A stretch of DNA of 64,000 nucleotides. Source: Saccopteryx bilineata. Lineage: Eukaryota > Chordata > Mammalia > Chiroptera > Emballonuridae. The DNA lies in the NCBI RefSeq assembly GCF_036850765.1, contig NC_089493.1, positions 168,504,140 through 168,568,139 of the forward strand, given 5' to 3'. The notes beneath the pieces are model-generated. The model saw only the letters and a list, made by a program, of their open reading frames with translations, ran no database searches and was not told where the DNA came from. A program made the position numbers and the translations under genes. This document shows, piece by piece, positions 46,626 through 56,505 of this stretch. The stretch's first letter is position 1; every line of letters begins with the position of its first letter.

Positions 46626-46999
46626 ATCTAGAGGCTGTTAGTCTGGGTCACCAGTTCAGCTTTGGCTAAGCATTCTGTTCTTCTGCCAAGCTTCTCAGTA
46701 GAGGTCAGCATGGTGACTAAGGGGAAAATGTGGAACAATGTCAGAGACCTACCATTTTAACACACACATAGATGTAAAGGCATGGTCCCTAGCACATTCT
46801 AGTACTCAAATTAATATGAACAGTACTATGTTTTGGTTTTTACATGTCTTGAATTCTGTCAGTGTGTTTTGTGTTAGTTAGTCTGTAAAGTTTTTATATC
46901 TCTCTTTGAAAGTTAAGAAACCCATGAGATTGAGCATTTAAGTCTTAGTAGCTGAGACCTTTCCAAGTTTACAGAAGAGGGTAGCTAATATTATGTCAT

Positions 47000-47525
47000 C
47001 CCCTGATTAGAACTTCTTCAGAGGTTTTCATCTCATTCAATAGAGAATGGAGCTCTTACAGTTGCCTGCAAAGCCCTACCATATTGGCTGCCCCCAACTC
47101 CATTACCTGTCTGACTTGTAGTGTTTATCCCCTTGCTCACGCTTAGACGGGTACATTGGCTTTCATTTAGTGTTGCCAGCATGCCGTGGATGTTCCTACC
47201 TACCTGAGACGTTTGCATCTGCGGTTTGCTCTTCTGTAGCTTTCTTTCCAGAGATAAACGTGGCTAGCTTCCTTCCTCCTTCAGGTAGTTAGTACATGCC
47301 TCCGGGACACCTTCCCTGACCACCCTGTCTCAAACTGCAAACAATCTCCCAGTGTTCCCTTTCCACCTTATTGTTGATCTGCTGATTATTGTCTGTCCTA
47401 CCCCAAAAGAATGTAAGCTTCCTAAAGGCTAGAATTTTGGGGTGTCTCCTTTGTTAACTACTATATCCCCAGAATTTAAAATAGTCCCTGACACATAAAA
47501 GGGTACTCAAATATTCAATCATTGA
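47000..47525 (+). repeat. L2 LINE 3' part
   Basis: 'tgcctgcaaagccctaccat', 'ccctgaccaccctgtctcaa', 'aagaatgtaagcttcctaaa' and 'gtccctgacacataaaaggg' with the end 'actcaaatattcaatcattg' follow L2. Confidence 0.75.
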
Positions 47526-47907
47526 AAACTAGATACTGTGCTGTTGGCCTCTCTGCTGTAGCGCTAATGCCTTGTACCGCCTCCCTTGGGTAGAAAGTCC
47601 TAAGGCAGCTTCTCTGTGGCCTGCTTTTTTGGACAGTGTTAGCCTAAAGGGGATAGGCTGAACCGTTGAAGAAAGTGCTGCCGCCAGCGGGAACTGATGC
47701 ATTCGCAGCCTTGGTGACCCCTGGCTGACATGCACATGGGGCAAGTTTTATACCTCCTCTGTTTATGTTCTGGCATCTCTCTAGGTTCGATAACATAAGC
47801 TTCAGAATAAATAAATCAGTGATAGCATTATCACTGATAATAAGTCTGTAAAAGGACTTTTAAAACTGTAAAACGTTTGGTCCTGGCCGGTGAGCTCAGT
47901 CAGTTAA

Positions 47908-49744
47908 TCATGAATGGGTGCTGGATTTTATCAAATGCTTTTTCTGCATCTATTGAAATTATCATATGGTTTTTCTCCTTCTTTTTGTTTATGTGATGAA
48001 TCACATTGATTGATTTACGAATATTGTACCAGCCTTGCCTCCCCAGAATAAATCCCACTTCATCATGGTGTATGATTTTTTCCATATATTGTTGGATCCG
48101 GTTTGCTAATATTTTGTTGAGGATTTTAGCATCTATATTCATCAGAGATATTGGCCTATAATTTTCTTTCTTTGTGTGGTCTTTGCCTGGTTTTGGAATC
48201 AGAATTATGCTCGCCTCATAAAAGGAGTTTGGAAGTCTTCCTTCCTCTTGAATTTTTTGAAATAGTTTGAGAAGGATAGGAGTTAGTTCTTCTTTGAATA
48301 TTTGGTAGAATTCCGTTGTGAAGCCATCGGGCCCCGGACTTTTCTTTGTTGGGAGTTTTTTGATAACTGTTTCGATCTCCTTTGGTGTAATTGGTCTGTT
48401 TAAGTTTTCTGATTCTTCCAGATTGATTTTTGGAAGATTGTACGTTTCAAGGAATTTGTCCATTTCATCTAGGTTGTCTAGTTTTTTGGCATACAGTTCT
48501 TCATAGTATTTTCTTACAATATTTTGTATTTCTGTTGTGTCAGTTGTTATTTCTCCTCTCTCATTTCTAATTTTATTTATTTGAGTCCTCTCTCTCTTTT
48601 TCTTGGTGAGTCTACTTAAAGGTGCATCAATCTTGTTTACCTTTTCAAAGAACCAGCTCCTAGTTTCATTGATCCTCTGTATTGTTTCTTTAGCCTCTAT
48701 GTCATTTATTTCTGCTCTGATCTTTATTATTTCCTTCCTTCTACTACATTTGGGCTTTACTTGCTGTTCTTTTTCTAATTCTTTTAGATGCAGGGTTAAG
48801 TTGTGTATTTGAGCTTTTTCTAGCTTCTGAAAGTGTGCCTGTAGTGCTATGAACTTCCCTCTCAGCACTGCTTTCGCTGTGTCCCATAAATTTTGAGTTG
48901 TTGTATGCTCATTGTCATTCGTTTCTAGGAATTTCTTTATTTCTTCTTTGATCTCATTCTTAATCCATTCATTATTTAACACCCTGCTATTTAGTTTCCA
49001 TGTGTTTGAGAATTTTTGAGCTTTTCTGCTGTGATTCATTTCTAGTTTCATGCCGTTGTGATCGGAGAAAGTGCTTGATATGATTTCAGTCTTCTTAAAT
49101 TTGTTGAGAGCACTTTTGTGCCCTAACATGTGGTCTATCCTAGAGAATGTACCATGAGCACTTGAAAAGAATGTATATTCTGCTGCTTTAGGGTGAAAGG
49201 TTCTGAAGATATCTATTAAATCGAGTTGATCTAGTGTTTCCAATAAGTCTGCTGTTTCTTTGTTAATTTTCTTTCTTGAGGATCTATCTAGTGATGTTAG
49301 TGGGGTATTGAAATCCCCTACTATTATAGTATTGCTGTTGATCTCGCCCTTTAAATCCATCAAAGTCTGTTTTATATATTTGGGTGCTCCTATATTAGGT
49401 GCATAGATATTTATAATAGTTATATCTTCCTGTTGGATTACTCCCTTTATCTTTATGTAGTGGCCTTCTTTATCTCTTATTATATCCTTTGTTTTAAAGT
49501 CCAATTTGTCTGATATAAGTATTGCTACCCCAGCTTTTTTTTCATTTCCGTTTGCATGAAACATTTTTTTCCATCCTTTTACCTTCAATATGTGTGTGTC
49601 TTTTGTTCTAAGGTGTGTCTCTTGTAGACAACATATGTATGGGTCCTGTTTTCTTATCCACGCAGCTACCCTATGTCTTTTGATTGGATCATTTAATCCA
49701 TTTACATTTAAGGTTATTATTGATATGTAGTTGTTTATTGCCAT
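47908..49744 (-). pseudogene. L1 ORF2 N-terminal part (endonuclease plus start of RT)
   Basis: It is open for 614 residues, about half of a normal ORF2 (roughly 1,275). It starts [18 protein letters not shown]. The apurinic-like endonuclease is visible with N13, E42 (CCLQETHL), GDFNTPL and SDHN catalytic words in order. A linker with KKSPGPDGF leads into reverse transcriptase up to motif A (SIDAEKAFD near residue 600). The FADD active-site motif and the cysteine-rich C-terminus are absent. The last two residues and the stop (near 47900) are read from the target-site copy. No stop or frameshift lies inside, which suggests a recent insertion. ORF2 protein nicks and reverse transcribes at the target; this truncated product could at most nick DNA. 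Confidence 0.95.
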
Positions 49745-49811
49745 TTTCTTCTTTAAAGGTGTATTCCTTTTTCTTTTCTTTTTTTCTGTATTCTTTTCCC
49801 ACTTTATCTGT

Positions 49812-50706
49812 TTACACCAGGCCCCTTAATATTTCCTGCAGCATTGGTTTGGTTGTAATGAATTCCTTGAGTTGTTTTTTGTCTGGGAAGCTTTTTATTT
49901 CTCCTTCAATTTTAAACAATAGCCTTGCTGGATAAAGTAGTCTTGGTTGTAGGTTCTTGTTCTGCATTACTTTGAATATTTCTTGCCATTCCCTTCTGGC
50001 CTCAAGTGTTTCTGTTGAGAAGTCAGATGTCATCCTTATGGGGGCTCCTTTGTAGGTGATAACTTTTTTTTCTCTTGCAGCTTTTAATATTTTCTCTTTA
50101 TCGCTTAGCTTTGGTATTTTAATTATGATGTGTCTTGGTGTAGGTTTCTTTGGGTTTCTCTTTAATGGAGTCCTCTGTGCTTCTTGGATTTGTGAGAGTT
50201 TCTCTTGCATTAATTTAGGGAAGTTTTCAGCTATGATATGATTGAACAAAGTCTCTATCCCTTGTTCTTTTTCTTCTTCTTCAGGAACCCCTATGATGCG
50301 GATGTTATTTCTCTTCATGTTGTCACAGAGCTCTCTTAAGAGTTTCCTCTGACTTTTTGAGTCTTTTTTCTCTTTTCTTCTCTGCTTTCATGCCTTCATT
50401 CCAGTTGTCTTCTAACTCGCTGATTCGATCCTCTGCTCTATCTATCCTGTTTTTAATTCCTTCCATTGTGGTCTTTATTTCTGATATTGTATTTGTCGTC
50501 TCCAACTGATTCTTTTTTATACTTGCTATTTCTTTATTTAGGTTTTCAAACTCCCCCTCCATTGTTGTTCTAAGATCCCTAAGCATCCTTACAATCATTA
50601 TTTTGAACTCCGCATCTGGAAGTTTGATTATTTCCATATCACTCAGTTCATCTCTCGAAAGTGTCTCTTGTGGTTTCATTTGGATTGCACTCCTTTGTTT
50701 TCTCAT
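49812..50706 (-). pseudogene. L1 ORF1 in two frames (one frameshift)
   Basis: ORF1 protein is a trimeric RNA-binding chaperone of the L1 particle. The N-terminal frame (50706-50323, 127 residues) starts MRKQRSAIQMKPQ and shows a heptad-like coiled coil with NRIDRAEDRISELED. The second frame (50318-49812, 168 residues) shows the RRM start NIRIIGVPEEEE and the C-terminal ARREWQEIF and LYPARL words. The two frames are offset by one base; an A-rich run near 50365-50390 is the likely site. ORF1 and ORF2 are separated by about 67 bp, as usual. I give the two halves separately and do not join them. Confidence 0.92.
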
Positions 50707-51625
50707 CTTCTTCTTTTTTTTTTTTTATTTGTAGAGTTGATTGAGTCTAGGCTTGGTGTTGTCTGCCTCCAGTTTTCAGTTGTGTTATTTTTAGGTCTTC
50801 GTGGGTTGGTATCAGCTATTATTTGTAATCCACTTTCGGATTTGGGCAGCTTTGAAGTCTTGATTTGTTTGTTTTCTTAACAGGTGATAGTCTTGTTAAC
50901 TGATCTCAGCAGGGGGCTTCCTTGAAACTGTATCCAGGAATGCTGTGGGTGTAACCTGAGACGATGAAGGTCTCTTCCTCCAACTAATCTCACTGGGGGC
51001 AGGGTTTTTTCTCTCAGCTTCAGTAGGGGGAGGTGTATCTCAGATCTCCATGGAGACCTGAGTTACTGCCCCTCCTCCCCACTTCTTGTTTTCAGCTGTG
51101 TCTTGTTGTGCTGATTGGAGCTGGATAGATGTCCGGAGATCTCTGATCCGGAAGCACTTCAGCTCTGTTTTGTGAAAGGTTCAGTCCCTCCCCCAGCTAT
51201 GGCCGCCTCCAGCACGAATGAGTCAGCTTTTTTATTTTGTTTCTTGCATACCTTAGCCCCTCACAGTCTGTCCCTCTCCCTGTCTTTTCCACTTGGGAGA
51301 TAAGCTGGTCTTTTCAACCCACCTTGCTCCCTGGTCGCCAGGTAAGTGGCTGTGAGCAGTAGTTTCTGCTCTTTTTCCTCTGTGAAATCCTCTCTGGGCT
51401 CTCAGCCTCACCCCCCTCCTTCCCTTCCTGTAAGCAGAGGAGATTCAGGCACTCCTTACCAGGATTATTGTGGCTTCCTCTTTGCTCCTTGGTTTTTGAG
51501 AGCTGTTCTTGCAGTTCAGTGTTGGTTTTTCATGCTGATTTTTTCTAAATTGATTTGTATTCCAGTTTGGTGTTGAGAGCTGGGTGTCTGTGCATCCGCC
51601 TACTCCGCTGCCATCTTCTCTCTCC
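50707..51625 (-). promoter_or_regulatory. L1 5' UTR (internal promoter region)
   Basis: About 920 bp between the L1 start and ORF1. It begins with the GATGGC word, the usual YY1-like site of L1 promoters (AAGATGGC). L1 5' UTRs carry an internal Pol II promoter and, in some families, an antisense promoter. Here antisense output would run on the plus strand, the same direction as ARHGAP26. Activity is not shown by the sequence. Confidence 0.75.
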
Positions 51626-51795
51626 GAGCTCAGTCAGTTAAGAAAGTCATCCCGAGTTCGATCACTGGTCAGGGCACACATGGGGAGCAACCAATGAGTG
51701 TACGCCTGAGTAGAACAACAAATGAATGCTTCCTTCCCTCTCTCCTCTTTCCCTTCCTCCCTCTCTCTCTCTGAAAATGAAAAAGAAATTAAACC

Positions 51796-51950
51796 CTGGG
51801 CAGATAGCTTGGTCAGCTGGATCATCATCCCAGGGCGTGGAATTCCCCAGTTTGTTCCCTGGTCAGGGCACATATAGGAGTAGCTTGATGTTCCTGTCTC
51901 TCAATCCTTGCCTTTCTAAAAAAAAAAAGAGAGAGAGAGAAAAACTATAA
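51796..51950 (+). mobile_element. Second short SINE, abutting the split SINE
   Basis: 'cagatagcttggtcagctgg', 'tcatcatcccagggcgtgga', 'gttccctggtcagggcacat' and an A-rich tail with GA units. Same orientation as the SINE before it. Confidence 0.8.
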
Positions 51951-52595
51951 AATGTTTTGAAAGTGATAATTGGACTTCCGGTGGTTTATTATGTAATTTG
52001 AAATAAGTAATTTTTTAGAAAGAATGTTTCCTTGGTCAGCTTCTCTGCAGTTCTTTTGTATGTGAGTTCCGTTCTTCCCCAGAGCCTAAGCCAGCCGCCA
52101 GGACCAGTGAGGGGAAAGCTCATCAGTTTACCCCTAGGTCGAAGGGATGTGCTATCTGTGTGCATAAGACAGTTCAAATACCAGGTAACTGAGACAGTGT
52201 AGGACAAATAGGATTCAGGTAGGCTTGGTGTTAGTCTCCAAATGACTGTGTCTAATTTAGGAAAACTGGACAGCAGCAGTAAAGAGTAATTCTTCTTGTT
52301 AATGAAAACTGGCTTTCTCCATATGGGTTCCAATAATTCCCATGACACAGATTAGTTTTCCCCCAACACAAAAGCTTTATACTGTTGGTGGACAGAGATA
52401 ACCCTAATACCCTCGTTTGCTTTCAAAACTCCTTTTAAAAATAATCAGGTTCTCCTTTTATTCATGATCTCTTTACAGTTAGCCTATGTAGAAAAGAAGA
52501 GAGGCAACTGAGATAAAACAGCAAGATATATATATTGTATAGTATCTCGTGTTTGCGTGTGCACACGTGTTGACGCACAAACACACTGCATTGAA
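51951..52595. other. Intronic sequence, nothing recognised
   Basis: No repeat family or exon can be supported. Confidence 0.45.
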
Positions 52596-52599
52596 CCAG

Positions 52600-52845
52600 A
52601 GCGTTTAAGAACGGCTGCTGTAGAATCAGGTGGCAAACCGCCTGGCTTAGCTCGACTACTCATTCAATATTTGACTCTGGACAAATTTCTGAATTTTCTG
52701 GGCCTTAGCTTCTTCAGTGGCATAGTAAATGATACTTACATCACAGGGTAATTTTAAAGATCAATGAGATAATCAGTTGGAGTGCTTAATGTCTGACTCA
52801 TGGTGAGTGCTTGGTGAATGTCAGTTGCTGTTGTTATTGATGACA
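52600..52845 (+). repeat. MIR SINE, fairly complete
   Basis: 'tatttgactctggacaaatt', 'tgggccttagcttcttcagt', 'aagatcaatgagataatcag' and 'ggtgagtgcttggtgaatgt' give the MIR order to its end. Confidence 0.75.
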
Positions 52846-53289
52846 ATCTGAATAATAATCAAAGGCAAGTAGGAAATAAAGAGATTTTATAAAGGGATAA
52901 TAAGAAAAGAAAAAAAGACATTTGGGGCACTATCCTTGAAGGTTTAAGTGTATTAGAAGGAGACTGGTATCTTATTGCTTTGACTATATTATATAATGTA
53001 TATTAGGTTATGCATGTAATCATGATAATTATACCCTGTGAATATTTTATGGCTTTTATACCCTCCAGATTAGCAGTGTGGCCAAGGAGAGCCACTGGCT
53101 TTGTTATATGCCGTCAGTGTCGGGGTGAGCTGCTCTGACCATTCCCCAACCACTGTTCCCAGTTTGGCAAAGGCTCTAAGACACCAGCAGGTTACATGAA
53201 AGTTTAAACTAGGCATTTAGTGCAGTGAGCCTTGATACCCTTAGAGGAAGGTAAGGTATGTGCGTGTTCTGATATGGATAAAGTCTGCT

Positions 53290-53740
53290 CTAGATGCTGG
53301 AGACGGGGCAGTGAGGGAGGCTAGTGTCATCCCTGTCCTTTTGGAACTTCTAGTGATATGTGGGCAAAGCAAGCAATGACAGTGCCGGGAATAATGACAT
53401 ACGGTAATTCAAGAAGTGCTAGGACAGAGAATTGAAGAATGAGAATGATAGTGGGAACTGATCTAGGGTGGGGCATCTAGAAAAACCTCTCTGATGGAGT
53501 GAGGGTCACAAGTAAGAGAGATCCAGGAGAGAAGGGGTGCAGTGCTTCCCCAGGGGAAGTGGGGGAGTGGTGGGAATTAGCATGTTGAAGGAAGGCACCT
53601 AGGCTTACACAAACTTTTACCTGTAGCCCGAAAATCAGTGAGCAAAGGGAGACATGGTGGAGAAGGGCCTAGAGAGGTCAGCTGGATCATGCAGGATCTT
53701 GCAGGCCATGTCAAGGGTTTTTAAGTTGAAATTAAAAACA
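53290..53740. repeat. Ancient dispersed repeat, related to 25660-26460
   Basis: 'tgctggagacggggcagtga', 'ctgtccttttggaacttcta', 'aaaacctctctgatggagtg' and 'tcatgcaggatcttgcaggc' are the same chain of words as in the earlier block. I cannot name the family. Confidence 0.5.
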
Positions 53741-54610
53741 GAAGCTTTCGGTGGTTTTTAAACAGGTAGTGTGTTGGGTTGGAGGAACCAGAGTGGCAGT
53801 ATTGCTGGTTGCATACTCAGATTTTAGAACATTCTCCACTTTGGACTGCAGGCTTTGTGCAAAGAGGTATCTTGACTTTGCTGCATTCACCCAAATCCCT
53901 TCTCCCTTTTCTGAAGAATTTTCAGCGCCTGGTGGTCCTCTGTAGGTAGATGTTAAGTTAATGTATATGACACTGGGCAATACGTAACATCTTGGCAGTG
54001 GGTTTACCCATCTGAAATGCAGTTTATACATTTTACCAGAGGCAGAGAAGACATTGGTAATTATTCACAGAGCTTTGAGGTCCCTGGATGAAAGCAGTGC
54101 AGCTGGGATGAAGGCACTGATGGCCATAATATCTTTGTTTAGGGCTACGTAAGCCATTTTGGCATGGTTTCCATGCTGCCCCTCCTTTTTCCTTTTAATT
54201 CACTCTTCTCTCTGGCTATGATAGTGTTCATCTTTCATTATGAAGGAGCAGCTCTCTGGCTGGGCCAGCTAAGTACAAATGGAATGTCATCAGATCCGAT
54301 GAGCATGTCATCATGCTCACGAGTTTGTCAAGCTTGCAGCCATTTTCACTGCAAGAAGGGAGAAGAAATGGTATTTAGTCTAATATCACTCTCATAGGCA
54401 GGAATGCTTTCTCTTCTCTCTGTTTCTTTCTTTCTTCCAATTTAGTAATTTGGTGAATGAAGGAGCAGCCTTTCTTTTTCTGTTGTAACCACTACTGGTT
54501 TCCTCACAAGCTCAAGCATGTAACTGTTGGTATATTCATGTTGGGTTGGGTTTTCTGAGGAAAATGAAGACCTCTTTTACCGTCGGCTGAACTGACCCTT
54601 TGTCGCATGG
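53741..54610. other. Intronic sequence, nothing recognised
   Basis: No gene or repeat family is recognised. Confidence 0.45.
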
Positions 54611-54614
54611 GAGC

Positions 54615-54840
54615 AGCTACCATTAAGAGTCTGGGCTCTGCAGCCACGCCCAGTTTCCCCCCACAGCCCCCACCTCCCACTCTGCCCTTCTTTAGCCCTG
54701 TGACCTCAGACAAATGACGTAACTCTCAGTACTCCGGTTTCCTCATCTGTAAAATGCAGTTACAGTCTTCCCTGCCTGCCTCAAAGGGTTCTCTTGAAGA
54801 TGCTCATGTGTGAAAGTATCCTATATAAGCGCTCGGGTAT
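54615..54840 (+). repeat. MIR SINE, fairly complete
   Basis: 'agagtctgggctctgcagcc', 'tgtgacctcagacaaatgac', 'cggtttcctcatctgtaaaa' and 'gtatcctatataagcgctcg' follow MIR. Confidence 0.75.
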
Positions 54841-55970
54841 TTAGACCCTCAGGTTTGGCTTCTCATTGGTTAACCACTCCCAGAAGGACATAGAATGTAG
54901 TTGGTAAATGTGCACAGTACAATTTGTTTTAAACGCATTCTGATGCTAGCCCTTGGGCACCACAGCAAAGCTGTATACATGACTGATGGGTTTCCTTGGC
55001 GGGGACTTCAGCACCATCCCGATGGCTCCCGCCTCACCGAGTCCAGATGGCGTCCAGGCGACACATACACACGCAGTCGGACTTAGTAGAAAACAGGCAG
55101 GCAGTGGTGGTGGGATTCCCCCTGTCACTCCCTATTACATACTGAGGATGAGTTTGAAGTTGATTAAAGGAACCACGTTAACAACCCAGGAAATTAAACT
55201 TGCCTGGTTAGCCACAAAAAAGCATAGTTCTAGCAGCAGCATTTCCAGCTAATTCCTCTCGACCCTAGGGCTTACAGCTCTCTACCCCCAAGAGGGTAGT
55301 AGAGAGCAGAGTGCTACTGACTGCAGCTAGGTGCCCACCCACTCAACCGCTTTCAGAATTGGTAACCTGGGGCCTACCCAGGACCTGCCTGTGTGGCGTC
55401 GAGGACGAGTTTCAGGACCATGGTTATTAGAAGGGGAGCAGTCGGTGTAGAAGTGTCCCCACGCAATTGACTGTGAACATAACCATTTAGTGGGGAGAGC
55501 CCTGTATAAACGGAGTGTCTGGAGCTGGGCTTTTCAGGGAGGTGGGCTTTGGATGGTTAGGGAAGGGCTTGCTGGCAGGCCAGGGGCAAGTTAGTGCCCC
55601 TGAAGGCAGAGTGAGTGTGGTGGGTTTGCTGTAGCTTCTTGTGGGGCTCTCAGCCTGTTATGCTAGAGATGGTTATAAGGAAGTGATGGAAGACAAATAA
55701 TAATAGGTTTTGAACTTTTGTATCGATTTGGAGCATTTTGTAACTTTGGAAAAGAAAGAATATTAAGAACAGAAGTATAGATATGTAGGGTGACAGAAAC
55801 CCTTGAAACATAGTTGGAGGAAGTAGGCCTCCTGGCCCTAGGCAGAATCAGATTACTAGAGGTCCCTGGACAGGATATTAATGACATCACCAACTAACAG
55901 TGTGGCTTTAAATTGGCACTTGCTGCTATGCTACTTCTACCACTATCATCACCACCACATTGACTCCCAC
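54841..55970. other. Intronic sequence, nothing recognised
   Basis: Mixed composition; no feature I can support. Confidence 0.45.
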
Positions 55971-55974
55971 CATA

Positions 55975-56170
55975 AACAATAGCAGCTGTCACTTATTAAT
56001 TTGATGCCAAGAGATTTATTCACCTAGTGGTACTTAATCAGCCTTAAAACTTTGTGAACTAAATATTATTGCTTCTGGTTTACAAGTGAAAAAGTGGGTA
56101 TAGAGAAATACCAAGTGACTGACTTACTGTGGTAACCCTGCTCGCAATCTCTATCTGACTTTAACTACTG
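55975..56170 (-). repeat. MIR SINE relic
   Basis: 'gtcacttattaatttgatgc', 'ttaatcagccttaaaacttt', 'tggtttacaagtgaaaaagt' and 'tgtggtaaccctgctcgcaa' follow reverse MIR. Confidence 0.65.
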
Positions 56171-56239
56171 TCCTGTGCTGTCTTCCTTAGCCCTTCCCTG
56201 CCTCCTTATATTTGTAAATTGGAGGTAACTTTTGTACTC

Positions 56240-56505
56240 TATACACCTAGAATAGCACTTTTCAAATTGTAGGTCATAGCACATCCGTGGGTTGTGAAAT
56301 CAATGTAGTATGTTAAAAAAAAAAAAGAAAATGATCAGAATTTATCACACTCTGTGTTCCCGAAACTGTGTGTGTGTGTGTGCGTGTGTGTATGTGTGTG
56401 TGTGTGTATGCATGTTGCATGGGAAAATATATTACATTGGAAAATAATTTCTTACCATGGATTATTGTTAAGAAAGTTTGAGAGCTCCTGTTCTAGAGTT
56501 TTTTG
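56240..56505 (+). repeat. hAT-like relic with internal (GT)n
   Basis: The left end 'tagcacttttcaaattgtag' and the right end 'aagtttgagagctcctgttc' are partly inverted copies, flanked by TCTAGAAT-like and TCTAGAGT words. A (GT)n run at 56369-56412 lies inside. Confidence 0.5.
56369..56412. repeat. (GT)n microsatellite
   Basis: A run of GT units with GC and AT interruptions. Confidence 0.92.

Larger units (their letters stand above)
47908..51625 (-). mobile_element. L1 LINE, 5'-complete but 3'-truncated, perfect 16-bp duplication
   Basis: A 3,718-bp element. On the minus strand it begins at 51625 with GGAGAGAGAAGATGGCAGCG, the usual start of a full-length L1, then has a 5' UTR, ORF1 and the first half of ORF2. 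It stops in the reverse transcriptase domain with no 3' UTR and no poly(A). The duplication GAGCTCAGTCAGTTAA is exact at 47892-47907 and 51626-51641. In normal L1 insertions the 3' end and tail are always present and the 5' end is lost; this one is the reverse. Confidence 0.95.
47881..51795 (+). mobile_element. Short tRNA-derived SINE, split by the young L1
   Basis: The head 'tcctggccggtgagctcagt' is at 47881. The rest resumes at 51642 with 'gaaagtcatcccgagttcga', then 'cactggtcagggcacacatg', a pyrimidine-rich stretch and an A-rich tail ending near 51795. Removing the L1 and one copy of the duplication restores a normal SINE order, so the L1 is the later event. Confidence 0.9.

Noticed and set aside
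47900..49744. 614-residue open frame as a host gene
   Set aside because: It has L1 endonuclease and reverse transcriptase order, is preceded by ORF1 and an L1 5' UTR, and is bounded by a target duplication.
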